A stretch of 64,000 nt of DNA from Trichostrongylus colubriformis (lineage: Eukaryota > Nematoda > Chromadorea > Rhabditida > Trichostrongylidae). The DNA is taken from NCBI GenBank assembly GCA_963978905.1, contig OZ022261.1:18709582-18773581 (forward strand). The letters are read 5' to 3'. Made by a program: the position numbers and the translations under genes. Under the pieces are notes generated by a model. The model was not told the origin of the DNA. It made no database searches and was given only the letters and a program-made list of their open reading frames with translations. Shown here piece after piece: positions 23,491 to 36,100 of the stretch (its first letter is position 1; every line of letters starts with the position of its first letter).

Positions 23491-26400
23491 TGACGGATCG
23501 ACATCCGCTGAGATGCTCATGGCGAATCTCCCGCCGAGAGGCGCGCCCTACGGAAGGCGTTCTGATATCGCCTAGTTGTGTTTTGTCAGCAACAGTTAGC
23601 GTGAAGGGAGGGGCAACGCTTGCTTAGCTGGTCTCGCCGTCTGCATCAGCCCTTTCAGTGATACAGAGGATGCGAGAGCACGTCCGCGATAAGGATTGCT
23701 AAAGACGGTCGAGTTTGACCGATAAATTCGATTAACACTCTTCTGTTCGCTACTTATGCCAAAATTACCCCTAAAGGTGTTTCAAAGGTGTGATGTTTGT
23801 ACAGTGAACTCCATCAAAAAGCAGGTATCAATGAGTGCAGAAAGCTTTCTTTCATTTTTTGATCAGTCACGATTTTTAACCTGAAACTTGTGGGTTATTG
23901 AGCAATATGTTGCTTTTGCATCTGCCATTTTCATGGATGTGGCATTCTCATGATCCGTACTCGCATGTAAACCTTTGAAGGCACCACGAAAACGACTTTT
24001 CGGCTTGCCGCTCCGTGGAAACCTATCGTGATGACTCGGGAAATGGGAAGTTGGGTGTGCGTATGTATATACAATCCAACTAGGTCACCGCGTCACGCAG
24101 ACTGTGCTGAGCGCACTCTCCGCAAGTGCCTTGCTGCTTGCTCGTGAAGGGACGCTATCGCCCACTCCTCACATGACGTGACCCAGATGGACAGTTCTGA
24201 CGCACACCCTGGGAATTCTATAATTCTTGTGACTGATTCTTGCCGCATTATCACCAATGTGTCGACTTGAGACACTTGAGTCTGTAGTGTGCGGCACACA
24301 CTTACGGCATGTGACAAGGTTGCAAGAAGGACTTTCATGCTGGCGCACCGACCGCTGGGCTTTTCTCAAAGGATTGGGGCGCGCCTTCACCGTGCATTGC
24401 GTTATACACCGCCTCCCTAAAGAAACCGGGAGGAAGCAGCTCTGACTTACGGTGTTAGTTCACGGTGACCTGCAGTTCGTCACCTTGCACACAGTCCGCA
24501 GCCTTACCGAGACGTCGAGTGTGAATTCATTGCGAGGTTTTTTTCCGAATACAGACGCCCTTTACTCTCGCTTCTTCGCTTATACTTCCTTTCATTGTGA
24601 CGCGTTTTTTAATAACTTCACGTGATCCTTTCTGAGTTCAAATGTTCGTTCACTGAGGACAGTGTTTCAAAATATCCTTTCGTTCCTTGCCACCCTTCCG
24701 ATGCTTTAATAGCCCAGGCGCTATTTCACAGTAACCAGGTGTGATGCTCCTGAGGCCCGAAATTGACACGCACGCTCCCAAATTCAATCCTACCGAGGCT
24801 GTCTGTCGCATTTCCAGCAGTCAAGTATTGAGGATATATGGAGTATTAGGTTGTATCTCCCTTGTTAAAGCAAGCTGTCAGCCACAGCCAAGCATCGTGA
24901 GGAGAGAAGTGGCGACTTCAGTATGTGCACCACTTCCGAAACAGTTGCCTCATAATGGAAAGACTAGAGGTCGAAGTGGCCATTCGGAATGGGGTACGTA
25001 TGGTCCGATGTCTTTTCGGATGCTGATCTCGAATCTGCATTCCAAATTTGCAAGACAGTTCTCTGAGCAGAGTCACAGGGCCGTTTTTCGACGAAAGTCG
25101 GCTCAAATACACCTCAAGCGAATGCATTGCAATCAGCTGCCTGGCGGAGAGGTAAGTGTCCCTCTCCATAAAGTGAAGGCGATGGTTCGGATCCATGAGG
25201 GACCTTCCTTTTGCAATTTGTTGACTCTTTCTACTGACTACAGAAAACACTTCTACTTTGATATCAACTTATTTTGGTGGTGCTCTTGGCATCAGACATG
25301 TTCAAGTGGTAAGCACTTTTCGCAAATATAATGTCCAGCTTTGAATGCATTGGTATTTTCCTTTTTGTAATCCTCTTCTATGTCTGGGAAACATAGAAGA
25401 GGATCATGAAAAGAAAAGTACCAATGCATTCAAAGTTGTCGATCCCTTAAGTGGTGTCAGTAGGTGTTATGATCTTTTCGGTGAATCTCACTATTTCTAT
25501 GTTCAAGATCGCAGAAAACTCACCGATCCAGCTTTTTTGATTGAGCAGACTTACATAGCGGACGAATGTAACATTGTTGCGCAAAACGAATATGATATCC
25601 GCGCCCAGAGGGTCGAGTAACCCCTCTGTGCAAATTTCCAGCCAAATCGAGTTTTTGGCTTCACTTCGGAAATTAGGAGTCGCCATGCTGCAAGTAACAT
25701 ATTCTCAGAAATTTTCTATAAAGAAGCAAGCAACCATTGAAAAGATAGCTAGACATGTCTATTACAGATGCCTATTACATGAAATGTACGTAACAAGCGC
25801 CACCCGATAGGCCGAGAATTTCTCCTAAATCTCGTCAAATTCTTTTTTTTCCAATTCGCTAAGAACTTGTCACATGTGATAATTTGATTCCCTGAACATG
25901 AAAATTACACTGGTTTTGCAGAAGAACGACTGGCTCGCGCGTTATGGGCTTCCAAACCTACCACATTATAGTATTGTTTTAAAAAAAACCTCCATATCTC
26001 AGCTAACAGAATTGTTCTGCAAATTTGGAGTGCAGATTCGAGATCAGCGTCTGAAAATACATCGGACTCTATGTATCCCATTCCGAATGGCCACTTCGAC
26101 CTCGGGTCTCTCCCTTGTCAGATAACACCCCCTCCCTCTCCCTCTTTTGAGTCGATACCCGAGTTGCCCGAACATTAATGCTTGACCCTGACTACAACAT
26201 CTTTCTCAACATTTTGACGTTTTCGTTTAGATAAGTAGTGATTCCAGAAAGAACTGCGACGGGAATTGCTTTCTATCGTCAGTAGGAATAAGTATGTATG
26301 TTGAAGGGACACTGCAGACGCTAATACAAATGGGTATCTAACTGAATTATCACTAGATATGGGCCATCATTACGTACAAGGGACCCATATGTGTTTCGGC

Positions 26401-26976
26401 TAACTAATCACGTCAACATCTCCTATATAAACCATCTTCTTTGCCTTTTATTGCATTCTCGTCAACTGATCCTGTTCCATATCTTCGTTCTGCGAGGAGC
26501 TCACTCTTGGAATTTCATTACGCTAAGTAGCAACTTATTGAACGAACGCAAAGCAGTACCATTGTCACCCTTCTCATAACTTTGATTTGTGTTTTTCAAA
26601 GTTTGAAACTCGTGAAGAGCAATGACGCGCCGAAAAGTTGCTCTAATTGCGGGATTTTGTTCGTCTGATTACGAGCATCTGATTGTTGCTTGAGAGGGAT
26701 GGCGTAAAGGACCGGGATAGCGAGGACATGGGTCGAAGCCGGATGGGACCAGTCAATGCCTTTCATAGCTGTCCAGATAACGACGCCCCCTTCCAAACGT
26801 CACCATGTCTCTTAATCTTCTCGAAACTTTTCCTTTTTAACCATATTAGCTAAAATATGGTCACACGGGCGAGAAATCAGATGTTGTTTACTCTACGTGC
26901 TAATGCTGTGCAACACGCGCATTCCATGTCCGTAATATTCTCTGGCAGCCTGCAGGTAACACTCTGATAATTTACA
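23491..26976. other. No gene recognised; contains paired repeats
   Basis: The segment at about 24955-25075 (minus orientation) is repeated at about 26005-26125 (plus). Shared words include CAAATTTGGA(A/G)TGCAGATTC and CATTCCGAATGGCCACTTCG. The 196-aa plus-strand frame at 24741-25331 runs through one of these copies in antisense and is not a gene candidate. Confidence 0.4.
25339..25435. repeat. 45-nt inverted repeat with 7-nt loop
   Basis: The left arm 25339-25383 (CTTTGAATGCATTGGTATTT …) and right arm 25391-25435 (… AAGTACCAATGCATTCAAAG) are near-perfect complements around CTGGGAA. Confidence 0.85.
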
Positions 26977-26983
26977 GGTAACA
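26971..26983 (+). promoter_or_regulatory. Probable spliced-leader trans-splice acceptor
   Basis: TAATTTACAG ends at 26977, only six bases before the ATG of the neuropeptide gene. A TTTCAG-like acceptor this close to a start codon, with no upstream exon visible, is what nematode trans-splicing looks like. Confidence 0.55.
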
Positions 26984-27475
26984 ATGATGAAGTGGACCAT
27001 GTTCGCTGTTCTCATTTTGGCTTGCGTCCTGAATACATTCGCATGGGCTGATGGGGTACGGTGGTCCTATGGTTTCAGAAATCTTGAGAGATCTGGCATC
27101 GAAGAAAAGGAAAAATGCATGATTTCAGGTAGAAGATGCAAATATTGATCAGCTTTTGGCTCGAGTCTACCGAACAGTGTTATTGAAGTCGAAACGAAGC
27201 CGTGAGTTCACCCGTCTTGAAAGAGCAATCCACTTACGTCTCCTACCAACCCTAGTAGTACGCCTCGTTACCTTTTGATTCGTTACGAAAGCTCAAGAAT
27301 TGAAGGGGATGACGAGGAATGACAGCCCCTGTGCCATTTGGTCACCTCAGTTTCAGTCCTAAGTCCTATTCTATGCAGTCCTGTTTCAGCTTCGATGGGC
27401 CTGTCACTAGCAGAATACATGGCGTCACCACAAGGAGGAGATAACTTTCACTTCATTCCATCCGGACGAAAGTAG
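26984..27475 (+). CDS. nlp-49: Neuropeptide precursor, probably nlp-49-like (3 exons)
   Basis: Coding exons are 26984-27055, 27129-27201 and 27390-27475. Phases agree, giving 76 aa. The start is the first of two consecutive ATGs, six bases after an acceptor. Residues 1-22 form a signal peptide (MMKWTMFAVLILACVLNTFA). A spacer peptide containing NIDQLLARVYRTVLLKS follows and ends in Lys-Arg, the prohormone-convertase site. The last exon encodes a peptide beginning SPSMGLSLAEYM and ending GDNFHFIPS-Gly-Arg-Lys-stop, so the C-terminus would be amidated. From memory it closely resembles the second peptide of C. elegans NLP-49, a secreted ligand reported to act on arousal and egg laying through SEB-3; that identification needs a database check. 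The introns are 73 and 188 bp with GT-AG ends. Confidence 0.75.
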
Positions 27476-27719
27476 AAGTTACCTTATATACCGTTCCGGT
27501 TAGCCAGGAATATATCCAGCTCTGCTCGTCGTTATACTGCGCTACATAATATACCGTTAAATGTCATCTAAGAGCGTTTGCCTTTTTGCCCACCCAGCCA
27601 CACGTTACCCTCCGTCCCCTGTCCTGACGTTGTTTCAGTATTAGCCACTTATTTCACCACCAAAATCTGGATTCCCTCATTCCGATCTCCATCGAGTTTT
27701 TGTGATAGAATGATGCCCG

Positions 27720-27725
27720 AATAAA
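27720..27725 (+). terminator. Poly(A) signal AATAAA for the neuropeptide gene
   Basis: An AATAAA lies about 245 bp after the stop codon. It is the first canonical hexamer downstream on this strand. Confidence 0.4.
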
Positions 27726-29275
27726 GGTACATACAGTTGTCTGTTTAGATACCAATAATTCAATATCAATTAGAGGTAAATGCCCTGACCTTAGCTTTCG
27801 GTTATCTCTTTTCACCCAAGGTGTAGCAGTAGTATCAGCGAATTCTGTGAAAATCGAATCAGTTCACATCTACTGCCACCATAAAGGAATAACAGACGAA
27901 AATTGGTTTTAAGGGGAGTGATACATGCAGTGTAATTAACGCCGAAAGTGTGTAACACATTCTACGTTAAAAGGACCACCTGAAATGTCAAGGAGTAGTG
28001 GAAGCCTCCCGGGCAGACCATTTTCCTGAGTAAGCGCGCGCTGCGTGCGACCACCACACGCCACAGATCTGCTTGGCGCCTATCAGTACCTTTTCGATGC
28101 GTCAAGCGGGAAAGCAAGCCAGCAGGAGAAGTCAAAACTGAAGCCATATTCCGCCGATCTATCAGTACTGCCCCTAGTATGAGAAGAAGTTCAGTCCAGA
28201 ACTATTAAGCCGGTTATGTTTTTTTGATTCCGTTCCACAGTGCAGTGCTGAAGAACTGTGACATAGGAATGTTACAAAATGTGTGAGAATGAAAACTGCA
28301 AAAAGACTTGAAAATTTCACAAATGTTTCCAAAGGCTTATCACACATGGCCATTGTATGTGATAAAGTTCAATTCCAAGTCTGATGTGCAGCAAGCTCAC
28401 AGAATCGGAGATAAACCAGTTGGCACACAGCTAGCGCTGTTTATATTGATTGACTGATGTATACGCCTGCGCGCTGTGTTGGGCTGCACCTTGTTTTAAA
28501 GTAGTTTGTTGCACGCAATAGCACTTCAACATCTCTTTTACTGCAATAATATATTCTTTTATACAATTTTCATGTGCATTATGTGACCATGATATATTGA
28601 AAGACTCAATATTTTACAAGCCGATAGTTTCAAACTATCGTATTGACCAAAAAATCATGAAATATACCCAGTGCAGGCACAGCATGGAAAAAAGAGATCG
28701 TCATATAAAGGATGGATTTACATAACTATATGTTGTTACATCATAATGAGCCCTACGAATACCAGACAAGAACAGATAGTGTTTCTCATGAAAGAAGCAA
28801 AACAGAAATGTTCTTTTCAAGGATATAATTAGAGCGAATTGAGTGAAACTGCTCTCTAGTGGGCAAAAATGCGAGAATAGTTTTCAAATGACCGGGTTCG
28901 ATATCAGAGCTAGACTTGTATTTCTTCGAGTGTAGGTGCATTTCCAGCGGAAGCCAAACTGCCCCGTGACTGATGTAGTGATAGTACTGCACGTCCATGG
29001 CGTGGACATGACGGCGATACTCCAGCGCGGACTGTCTTGTGCGTAGCGGACAGCAACGGCTCCTGCATTTAAATATTCCGATGAAGAGAACTTCTCTCTT
29101 TATATTGTTAGCAGGATTACTGCTGAATGGGGTTTACAGGACACAAAGAGTGGGTCACCGCTCCACGCGATTTGCGTCGTCGCGCGCACGACAAGTGCCT
29201 CGCTGGTCCTAGTGCAAGATGACCGCGCAAACGGGAGCAGCCGCCTCCTCCTCGCGTGATCAACTCACTCAAGTG
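27726..29275. other. Intergenic between the neuropeptide and neuroligin genes
   Basis: No named gene. A minus-strand frame at 28789-28998 (from ATGGACGTGCAG, 70 aa) is unusually clean and could be a further 3' exon of the convergent neuroligin gene or chance. No family resemblance was seen. The neuroligin 3' UTR presumably lies in this stretch. Confidence 0.35.
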
Positions 29276-29502
29276 GGGTGTGTACCCTTACTTCATGCCG
29301 TACTGCGGCATGTCGCAAGCGAAGCAATGCGGACGAGCTAAAGGCGCCATGTTGTTGGATCCGAAACGATTAAAAGTCAACTGCGTATCGCACCCCTAGC
29401 ATTACGTTATAATCGTCCTGAGACCCAACTACCGCGACGCGCATAGCTCGCACACACTGTAGCACGTCGCTCGTCGTCGTGCTGAAGTAAGGGTACACAC
29501 CC
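29276..29502. mobile_element. GGGTGTGTACCC MITE, copy 1
   Basis: The ends GGGTGTGTACCCTTACTTCA and the complement of GGGTGTGTACCCTTACTTCA are inverted. The flanks ACTCAAGTG (29267-29275) and ACTCAAGTA (29503-29511) form a 9-bp target duplication with one mismatch. The core includes AAGCGAAGCAATGCGGACGA and GGCGCCATGTTGTTGG, shared with copies at 30596 and 48440. Nine-bp duplications suggest a Mutator-like source. Confidence 0.8.
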
Positions 29503-29891
29503 ACTCAAGTATCGCATAGCTGGTTGAATCTTTGGCTGCGTTTATACTGTGTGACGTGCATTCAACGATTTCTGCTTGCAACGATTTCGATGGCCGCTTA
29601 ATATATTGGTGTGTTCTGGCACATGTCTAGGGAAAGTGAGAAAAGTCCGATGCGATCTTGTTGCAGAGAATCCTTTGCGGGCAGCAGCCTAACGCGTGCA
29701 GCGGAGTGTCGCGCCAAATGTAAGGCGGCCACCGCCTTTACTGGTAACATGACTTATATGCAAACAAATAGTTTGGTGTGTTTGTTGTTAGTTAGTCTGT
29801 TTGTCCGCCCGATTCTCGATATTACCAGATAGAAAGTTACAGAGGTCTGGTCTTTGATAATCCGAAGATAAATAGCGGCACGTCGCTCCCA
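29503..29891. other. No gene recognised; 3' flank of neuroligin
   Basis: Immediately downstream of the neuroligin stop on the minus strand. It probably contains its 3' UTR, but no clear poly(A) signal could be fixed. Confidence 0.35.
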
Positions 29892-30158
29892 CTAAATGGT
29901 CGAGATAGGTCTAGGAGTTATTAGAGAAACAAAATGATCCACGCATACACATACAGATGGTGTGTAAAAGTGACATGCCTGCTCCTGAAACGAATGCCGT
30001 GGAATGACGTTCGTGCCGACAGAGTCCGCTGCGCCGGTGCTGCTCAACGGAGCCGGAGCAAACAATGGCCGCTCGAACATCTCCTCATTCACCGGCATGG
30101 CGTGCATTGCAGATGAGCTGAGCGTTATTGGTGGCGGTGGAGGTGGCATTAGTGAAAG
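29892..30158 (-). CDS. nlg-1: Neuroligin last recognised exon (cytoplasmic tail)
   Basis: It begins in phase after AAGTTCAG with LSLMPPPPPPITLSSSAMHA, continues through MFERPLFAPAPL to IPRHSFQEQ, and runs open to a stop at 29892-29894, ending in I-S-T-I. That end would fit a class I PDZ-binding tail. Alternatively a donor TCT|GTATGTG near 29962 would remove the last ~22 codons and join an unseen exon. The end is the least certain part of the gene. Confidence 0.6.
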   Translation of the reverse strand, partial: LSLMPPPPPPITLSSSAMHAMPVNEEMFERPLFAPAPLSSTGAADSVGTNVIPRHSFQEQACHFYTPSVCVCVDHFVSLITPRPISTI

Positions 30159-33100
30159 CTGAACTTATCAATCGTTGTTAGCTGAACATTACGAGAACTC
30201 AAACAGAACACATGTTAGTTTTGACTACTGAGTTTGTACTACAGTTTCGCGGGCATCTGTCCAACATAATTGGGTTACACTGCTGAATTGAGTGTTCTAA
30301 TAACATCTTTTTTGGTTAGTCAATCTACATCGTACTCAGCTGTATCATCTGCAGTCCTGGTAAGCATAGCCGCATTAGCATTTCGAATGTAAATTGGAAA
30401 GCCCCTCAACATGTCAGGTTTCGAAGTCGAGTAGGAGCTATACTATCCTCATCACTAAAGCTACATTCATAGACGGCAACGTTATCATGATTGCGGCAGC
30501 GCACCCGCAACGCAAGATCCTGCGTTTAAAACACATGAAATAGAAGCTAGAACGCTGTAGTGCAGAAGGGAGATGCGGCATCGCAAACTGTCAAAGGGTG
30601 TGTACCCTTATGTTAGGATTTCGCACCGCGGCATGTCGCAAGCGAAGCAATGCGGACGAGCTAGAGGCGCCATGTTGTTGGGTCTGAAGCGATTACAAGT
30701 CAACTACGTATCGCTTCTCCAGCATTAGCGTGTAATCGTTCTAAGACCCAACTACAGCGTCGCGCATAGCTTGCACACACTGCGTCGCATGCCGCTCATC
30801 ATCGTGCGAAATGCTGACATAAGGGTACTTAACCACTGTCAAAGAGCGACACGCGCGCGCCATTTTCACGACGGGCACGGATGATTTGAAGTCGAGGTGC
30901 GATGCCGCATCACTGGACGGTTCCTCTTGTACCACACGTACGTTACAGTGAAAATCCCATGCATGCATACATAGATCAAAACTGAAATCCGGTAGAGAAG
31001 TACACCGTTGTAAGCACAGATTAATGACTTCTGCATTGGAAGCATCTACCATTCTGCTCTCTAAAGCATGAAAAGACACATAAAAATAAATTACCGGGGA
31101 ATTGAGACTGTTATATTGGTCGGGAACCGCCGCTTGATTTGAAGCATAGGTTTGGTACTGCAGTTGTAACTTCTTCTTTGATCGCTTATTCTTGTCGCAC
31201 TGAATTAGCTTATGTACGAAATAATCACCACTGTGTTCATTCTGCAGTATGGTTATTATTAGAAATGTACCTGTCGATAGAGTCCAAAAAACACGCAAAT
31301 ATTCAAAAACAGTAAGCCACATCCTACAGCTACTGTAACCGAGAGCATGGTGCTGTACTGACTGGTGGCCACAGCCGAAGTGTCAAACGGTGGTGATGGA
31401 GTAACTGATGGCGGTTTCACTGGAAGACACATGTTTCCTACACGCCTTCGGATAGTGCTCCAAATAAAATTTACTAAGACGTACTGGTAGTAGTTTTCTT
31501 TATATTTTCCGGTGGAGGTGATGGTGGCATTGGTGGTGCTGGGAATGGATGATTCGCAAACGGTGCAAATGACCTCACACGACCAAAAAACGAATCCTTC
31601 CGGAAGTGATCAGGCAACAAGTGATGTTCCTGGGAATTATTCATACATAGGTATCATTCATAAAGATGTAATTAGAAGTACTACTTAAAGGAATCGTCCA
31701 CGGAAAAATCAGTTTCTTTGTTAACCATATATTTATGTTGTATTTGCATGCAAAGTTTCACACGAAAAAGTGGAGTTTCGGCTAAGATAGAGATCCTCAA
31801 GTTCTCGGCCGGGTGGGCGGGGCCTGAGAGTAAAAGCCCCGTCCCGTCGTCCGCGGCGGTTGGGACGGAGAGTGGGATGTTTACATGACTTTCTGTTCCT
31901 ACATTGCGTCTCCAAACGCCGAGGACTGTTCCCACATTGCGTCCCGAACGCGGAAGACAACGAGCTGGGCACTTCTGCGGAGGTCCCGCCCATCTGGCCA
32001 AGGCTGTGCTGTATCTTAGCCAAATTCCCTTTTTCCGCGTGAAACTTTGCATACAACCCTTATGAGGCAAATACAACATAAATATATGGGTAAAAGAAAT
32101 CTTATTTTTTCGTGGTAGATTCCTTTAAGTTACGGATCAGAGTTCACTAGGAGAGTTCAAATGTCGAAAGTAAGAGAAAGCAACATTGAAAATCGTCAAA
32201 TTGGAAATGAAAAAACTAAACAGTAGAGAAAAAGTCAGCTGAAAACGTGGATGTGGTGCAGGAGGATCTGCGTCATCGCGAGGCGCGATTATTCCTTTTG
32301 TCCCTCACCGCGCTCATCTTGAAAATCCTTCACTTGCATCGTGCCTTGTGACCTGACAAGGCACATGACCCCTCCTGCGCTACACCTTCAAAAAAATCGG
32401 CATCAAATGTTGAGAGGGCCTCCAAATCAAACTCACTTCGGGAACGTCTCCTCCTTCCTTTCCAGCGGAATGAATTGCTGGAACTAAGCTAGTCCAAAAA
32501 CCAACTCGAGCATTTCTATAGTAATTCTTTACGCGTGGTCGATCGGCTACAATAGAGCGAATTATAAACTGAGCTCAAAACCCACGTGAATTTCATTCAA
32601 GCACTGAAATGCCTTACTGATTTCAAGATAAGCTTCACGATTCGGCTGATCAAACTGAGGCCAAGCTGTCGAGTGGAAAGCGTCACTCATAGGAAACGTT
32701 TTCTGCATGGTCCCTGGTTTTGAGGGATCGCTAAGAACGGGATTTCAGAGATGTGATCAATGACATGAAAAAGAAATGTACGCACCCCGACTTAACGAAG
32801 TTCGCCACGTAATGCATCATGACCTGTGATATTCCTCGGTCCTCAGCGCTAAATCCTGAGTATAGCTGAAAACAGCGTGTAAGAATAAAAAAGCTAGAAA
32901 TCTTGAAAACAGAGGCTGGAACTGTTTAAAAAACATGCTGTCCTACCCGTTCTTCACTATCGCCGCCAGCAAGCGGATAGCCGAATATGTACGGTATGTG
33001 ATCACCCGTTAACGATCCTCTCAAACCCGAATTCGGTTGCTCGTTCATCCATGAACGAGTTTCGTGTCCAAATACGAACCTGAGCATTCTCACTCCATTC

Positions 33101-36100
33101 TGGTGGTTTTAACAGTATATATAGGAATACATAACAATTGACGCTCAGAGACCAATCCAAAGTTCACTCAGAAGTGGGCGTCAATGAAAAAAAAGGTTAA
33201 AAGATATACAAGTTAGTATAAAAACTGTAATAAGAATGGTTCGTTTCGCCTCAAACCTCATACGAACCATTGTGTTCACCAACCCTGAGGCTCTTCAGTG
33301 AGGAAGGGTTGGTGAATACATGAGGGGTGTATTAGATATTAGTATCTATAGAAAAGGAGAAAGAAAGGTGAATAGGAAGTGAGAGATTGAGTGGAGAGAG
33401 CAAAAGGATTGTAAGAAAGAAAATGGGGTGAAACAACGAAAAAAAGCAAAGAAAAGTACAGATAGATAATAGTTAAATGAAGGTGAAAAAAGGCCACAAT
33501 TCAAATTATTATGTTTGATACGCAGTCTCTACTAGGTCAGGAAATGGCTGGGGGGCATACAATCAATAAATGAGAGTGCAATAGCTACTTGAAGGAGTGT
33601 AGTGGAGCAAGGGATACTAATGGAATAGTACTAGATTTACTGTGTGAACTTACAATTACTAAATAAATGAATTGTAAATGATGTAAATACTAATTTCTAT
33701 CCACGCATAAACCATACGAATTAATAATCATTAAGGCAGTTAAGTAGCTTTCTTACAAAATTATCAATGGTTTTAACACTGTTAGCTATAGAGAATTTAT
33801 AACATATGTGTTTATTTACGTTCTGAACGCCCCCAACTCATTAGTTTTGACCGTTCTGAACGCCCCCAACTCATTAGTTGGGGGCGTTCAGAACGGTCAA
33901 CCATACCTCCATCCTATCGCAAGGACTGTGATCAAATTGCCGCTTACGCTCTCTTACAAAAAAAAACCAGATCGCTCTTCTCTATTACTTTGTTATGTGT
34001 ATTCAACACAAGCATGCAGTAGGATGAATAAGAAATAAGATGCACTTACATAAATGTGCTTGCCTCTTTTCGCACTTCATCAGCACTATGCATACGAAGA
34101 GTTTCAATTAGTGGTGCGGTGAATAGAACATCGTTCAGAACTGCAAGGACCCCATTTCGTATTGATTTAGGATGGTCCTGTAACGAAAAAACGATGAGAT
34201 AGCAACACAGCATACCGCGAAAGGCACCATTACAGGTAATTTCGGCTGCTTGGGGACAAAAACGTAGTGATACTGAATGAGAAAGTAGCTAGCGCTACTT
34301 AAAGGAATCGTCCACGAAAAATGAGTTTTTGTGTTACCCATATATTTATGTTGTATTTGCCTAATGTTGGCCTCATGCAAAATTTCACGCGAAAAAATGT
34401 GAATCTGGCTGAGATACAGCACCACAAAGTGCGGTCCCAGTGGGCGGGGCCTCCGTGTAAAAGTCTCGTCCCGTCTTCCGCCGCCGTTGGGAACGGAGAG
34501 TGGGACTGTTTACGTGACCTTCTGCTCCTACAATGCGTCTCAGACCACGGCGGACGCGGTACGAGGCTTTTACACGGAGGCCCCGCCCACTGGAACCGCA
34601 CTTTTTGGTGCTGTATCTCAGCCAGATTCACATTTTTTCGCGTGAAATTTTGCATGAGACCAACATTAGGCAAATACAACATAAATATATGGGTAACACA
34701 AAAACTCATTTTCCGTGGACGATTCCTTTAAGTATTTAGGTGTTTACTCACATTTTCTCACACATGTAATATGCGACTTACATATAATCAATAGGCTTTT
34801 CCGATTTCATAGCTGATAATGAATCCGATCTCCTACAAAAAATCTTCACACTTTGTCGCGGTTCGCGACTGTTCCTGTGAAGGCCCAGGCGCCCGACCCC
34901 GCCCCAAGGCGTGGCTCTTGAAGGGGAGTCGCCACTGCGAGTATGTGCTTATACTCCTTTCCCTCCGAGAGGAGAGGGGCACCGGACGTCAGCCGCGAGA
35001 ATGCCAGCCCGGGCTGTTGGAAGCGGGGCTTGACTCTCGCCCTCCACAGGTCGTCAGGACGCGGTACGATCGGTCGCACTGCGGTCGGCTAGAGCGCTGC
35101 CACGCTCACGCCTGCTATACCCGAGGACGTGGACGGCTGCAGGCGGAAAAGAGAGCCTGCAAGGTGCAGGATTACCGCTTACCGCCATGATTCCTTTGGT
35201 CGACCCTTGGGAGGATATAGCACAGTCGGACCTGAGATCCGGCAGGAAGATGAGGGTAGGTCCACTAATGTGAATAGTTATGTGTAAAATAAACATAATT
35301 GCCGGAATCAGTGTAGTTGCCGCGGTACCTAGAGTAGTGTTTAGGATAGGAGCTTTACAAATGTGATTCACATGCTTGTGATCTCATTTCAAAGTTCCAT
35401 GTAAAGGTAAAGCCATTTCCTAGTAAGTATATTGCAACGGCAGAGAAAGAACGAAATGAAAGTAATAAACTTCGGAGAAGTAGAACCCTCCATCACTGAT
35501 TCAGCGGAGACGTGCTCTCGTACCTGTGCATCAGTGCAGAGAGGTGAGATACGGACGGCGAGACCTACCACGCCACTGTTACCAATGATGCCGCGCCCTC
35601 CACGACGATGGAGAAATAAAGAGCCCAAGACGTGCCTTTAAACGCGAGTATCGCCACAAACCACCTCTTTGAGAGTAGTTCCACCATTTCAGAAGAACAT
35701 AATGTCCCAATTCTTATTACCTCATTTCCTCTAACGGGTAACTTTGACCTCATCAGGCAATTACAAGACAGCACATGGTTCTGTTTATGGCAAAACGATT
35801 GTAGACTACTTGAAAAGCAAGGAACAGCAAAATATCGATTAACAAAATGAATAGGGTCAGAGCTATTACTGTTGAGGACAGACTTACTCGTGGATTCTCC
35901 CAGTCGGTGTATTCATTGATAATGGATGCCAACAATTCGGTACGATGGTAATCATACAGATTCCTCACGAGTGTTCTGAAATAAGATCATCTGCGTGAAT
36001 TCCTAGGACAGCAAAGTGTGAGGACTTAATGTCGTCCATTACTCATTCGGAGTCACAACTACACCCCACCTCCTTGTTTGCAAGTAATTTCATAATGGAA

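Noticed and set aside
24741..25331. 196-aa open frame on the plus strand
   Set aside because: It runs antisense through a dispersed repeat that recurs at 26005-26125 and has no domain or splice support.
30840..31080. Long minus-strand open frame (part of 30741-31322) as a neuroligin exon
   Set aside because: The exon at 31095-31199 joins the exon at 30158 in phase without it, and no acceptor gives an open reading through this stretch.
34299..34731. Two 136-aa open frames on opposite strands with almost the same protein
   Set aside because: They mirror each other because the underlying MITE is palindromic; neither is a gene.
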